A stretch of DNA of 64,000 bases from Thermococcus sp. 18S1 (GTDB lineage: Archaea > Methanobacteriota_B > Thermococci > Thermococcales > Thermococcaceae). Location of the stretch: assembly GCF_012027645.1 (NCBI RefSeq), contig NZ_SNUU01000001.1:62001-126000 (forward strand), read 5' to 3'. The notes below the pieces were generated by a model. The model was not told where the DNA came from and did not search any database. It saw only the letters and a list, made by a program, of their open reading frames with translations. Shown here piece by piece: positions 62,905 to 64,000 of the stretch (position 1 is its first letter; each line of letters begins with the position of its first letter). A program made the position numbers and the translations under genes.

Positions 62905-64000
62905 GGAGCGGTTATCACCTTCCTTATCTCCCTCGCCTTCTTCGGCCCTATTCCCTCGACCTCCTTCAGCTCCTCCTCCGTTGCAGTGAAAACCCGCTCA
63001 ACGTTGCCGAAGTGCGCGAGGAGGCGCTTGGCGAGGGTTGCGGAGACGTTGGGCAGGCCCTCGACTATCAGGCGCTGCCTCTCGGCCAGCGTTAGGGCCT
63101 TCTTCTCGCTCCTGAGGCGGACCTCCTTCTTCCTCTCCTCCTGCTCGCGCTTCGCCATCAGGTATATGAACTGCGCCGTCTCCTCGGTTCCGGAGGAGAA
63201 AAGAATGGGCACCCCCCAGTCGAGGGTCACCGCCGCTATGGCACCCCTGATGGCGTTGGGATGGATGTTCCTTACCCCGTAAAGCTCGCCCTCGATGATT
63301 ATGACCGGCTTCTCGTAGGCCCTCTTGAGCCTCTCAACCTGGTCGAAGAGCCTGCCGTCGATGATCGACTGGATGAAGTCGTTGGCGCTCTTGCGCTCTA
63401 TGCCGACGTCCTCACTCACCACGTAGTCGGCAACGTCGAGCGTCCTGACCTCAACATCTGCTCCAAGCTCGCGGAGGTGCTTCGGCACCCCGCTCCTCAG
63501 CTCGCGGCTGTCGGCGTAGACCACTATGGTCCTCGGTTTCTTTACGAAAACCCCTTTCTTCGGAGGCTTCTCGGAAGCCCCGGATTCCTCCCCGGTTTTC
63601 TGGGTACCCCTGGGCTTCAGAAACGCATCAAGGGAAGTTATCTTTCCCCTGCTCATCCCGGCACGCTCCGGTGTTTTTTCAATGATTTCAGCGGGTTCCG
63701 ACCGCCCCCGGGGGCGGGCCCTTTCGAGCTCCCTAGCTATGGCCTTTATTGCGTCGAACATACCCTTCTCCTTTCGCTTCGAGCTCCAGTAGTAGGCCTC
63801 GTCCCTCGTCCCCCGGGCCATCAGGATTACAACCTTCCCCGGCCTGTGCCTGCCGGTCCTGCCGCGCCTCTGGATGCTCCGTATGGCCGAAGGCACCGGC
63901 TCGTAGAAAACGACGAGGTCCACCTCCGGAACGTCCAGTCCTTCCTCGCCAACGCTTGTGGCGACGAGGACGTTGAACTCGGCGCGGGAGAAGCGGTCGA
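62889..64000 (-). CDS. hef: Hef: helicase-associated fork-structure endonuclease (partial, 5' end outside window)
   Basis: The C-terminal 369 residues of the archaeal Hef, related to FANCM/XPF. The end of the helicase domain is seen, with motif V/VI (TSVGEEGLDVPEVDLVVFYE, then RRGRTGRHRPGK). A variable linker (about 100 residues, Lys/Pro-rich) leads to the ERCC4 nuclease with ERKSANDF as active site and GDX-type ligands nearby, then a (HhH)2 domain (VSATLAKRLLAHFG and EVEGIGPKKAREIR). It cuts stalled forks and flaps. Its start lies beyond base 64000. Confidence 0.93.
   Translation of the reverse strand, partial: DRFSRAEFNVLVATSVGEEGLDVPEVDLVVFYEPVPSAIRSIQRRGRTGRHRPGKVVILMARGTRDEAYYWSSKRKEKGMFDAIKAIARELERARPRGRSEPAEIIEKTPERAGMSRGKITSLDAFLKPRGTQKTGEESGASEKPPKKGVFVKKPRTIVVYADSRELRSGVPKHLRELGADVEVRTLDVADYVVSEDVGIERKSANDFIQSIIDGRLFDQVERLKRAYEKPVIIIEGELYGVRNIHPNAIRGAIAAVTLDWGVPILFSSGTEETAQFIYLMAKREQEERKKEVRLRSEKKALTLAERQRLIVEGLPNVSATLAKRLLAHFGNVERVFTATEEELKEVEGIGPKKAREIRKVITAPYVEE

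Overview
The window is a gene-dense piece of a hyperthermophilic euryarchaeal chromosome, almost certainly Thermococcus or a close relative in Thermococcales. The markers are consistent: ADP-dependent phosphofructokinase, ADP-forming acyl-CoA synthetase, the archaeal ether-lipid enzymes glycerol-1-phosphate dehydrogenase and geranylgeranylglyceryl phosphate synthase, Nob1, Hef, XerA, two CGP-CTERM surface proteins, an intron-bearing elongator tRNA-Met, TTTATA-type promoters and GGTGA-type ribosome binding sites. There is no CRISPR array, insertion sequence, prophage or recognisable replication origin.

Layout. 0-3.1 kb: tyrS, an Lrp-type regulator and a zinc-containing DEAD/DEAH helicase on the minus strand, the helicase running off the left edge. 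3.2-12.4 kb: a CGP-CTERM surface protein, an Fbp-type ABC importer (lipoprotein, fused double permease, ATPase), a DUF447 protein, a secreted CGP-CTERM metallophosphoesterase and an orphan gene. 12.4-20.8 kb: an unusual Mrr-like/PepSY-like repeat protein divergent from pgk, a run of small membrane proteins, a PadR-controlled ABC-2 exporter, and endonuclease III. 21-28 kb: two PhoU-RCK_C proteins divergent from an MgtE-type transporter, then both subunits of an ADP-forming acyl-CoA synthetase. 28-36 kb: a frameshifted cysteine-synthase-like gene, ThiI plus a THUMP-less ThiI paralogue, a nitroreductase, ADP-dependent phosphofructokinase, and XerA with a Toprim coiled-coil protein. 37-43 kb: glycosyltransferase, SfsA, an M42 peptidase and an XPD/DinG-type helicase. 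43.3-43.8 kb: tRNA-Met followed by a 450-base non-coding, hairpin-rich stretch. 44-52 kb: rhomboid, FBPase/IMPase, DUF63, G1P dehydrogenase, the 5-oxoprolinase set pxpABC, Nob1, candidate guide RNAs, and a four-gene cluster of an AlkA-type glycosylase with coiled-coil/ribbon-helix-helix proteins. 52-64 kb: NfeD protease with its stomatin, MinD with a small membrane partner, AMP phosphorylase, GGGP synthase, a candidate H/ACA RNA, a DEAD-box RNA helicase, divergent tRNA-Lys and tRNA-Leu, and Hef running off the right edge.

How the genes fit together. The core is housekeeping: sugar catabolism and gluconeogenesis (pfkC, pgk, both with sites resembling the Thermococcales glycolytic motif), energy conservation (acyl-CoA synthetase), nucleotide salvage (AMP phosphorylase), ether lipids (G1PDH, GGGPS), tRNA and ribosome maturation (tyrS, thiI, nob1, guide RNAs), and DNA repair (nth, alkA-like, hef, XPD-like, XerA). 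The less explored parts are the Mrr/PepSY-repeat protein, the PhoU-RCK_C/MgtE locus, the Toprim-XerA pair, the ribbon-helix-helix/coiled-coil cluster with tandem palindromes, and the guide-RNA candidates. Many starts given here were moved downstream of the longest possible one because a GGTGA/GGTGG-type site sits 5-8 bases before the internal start.
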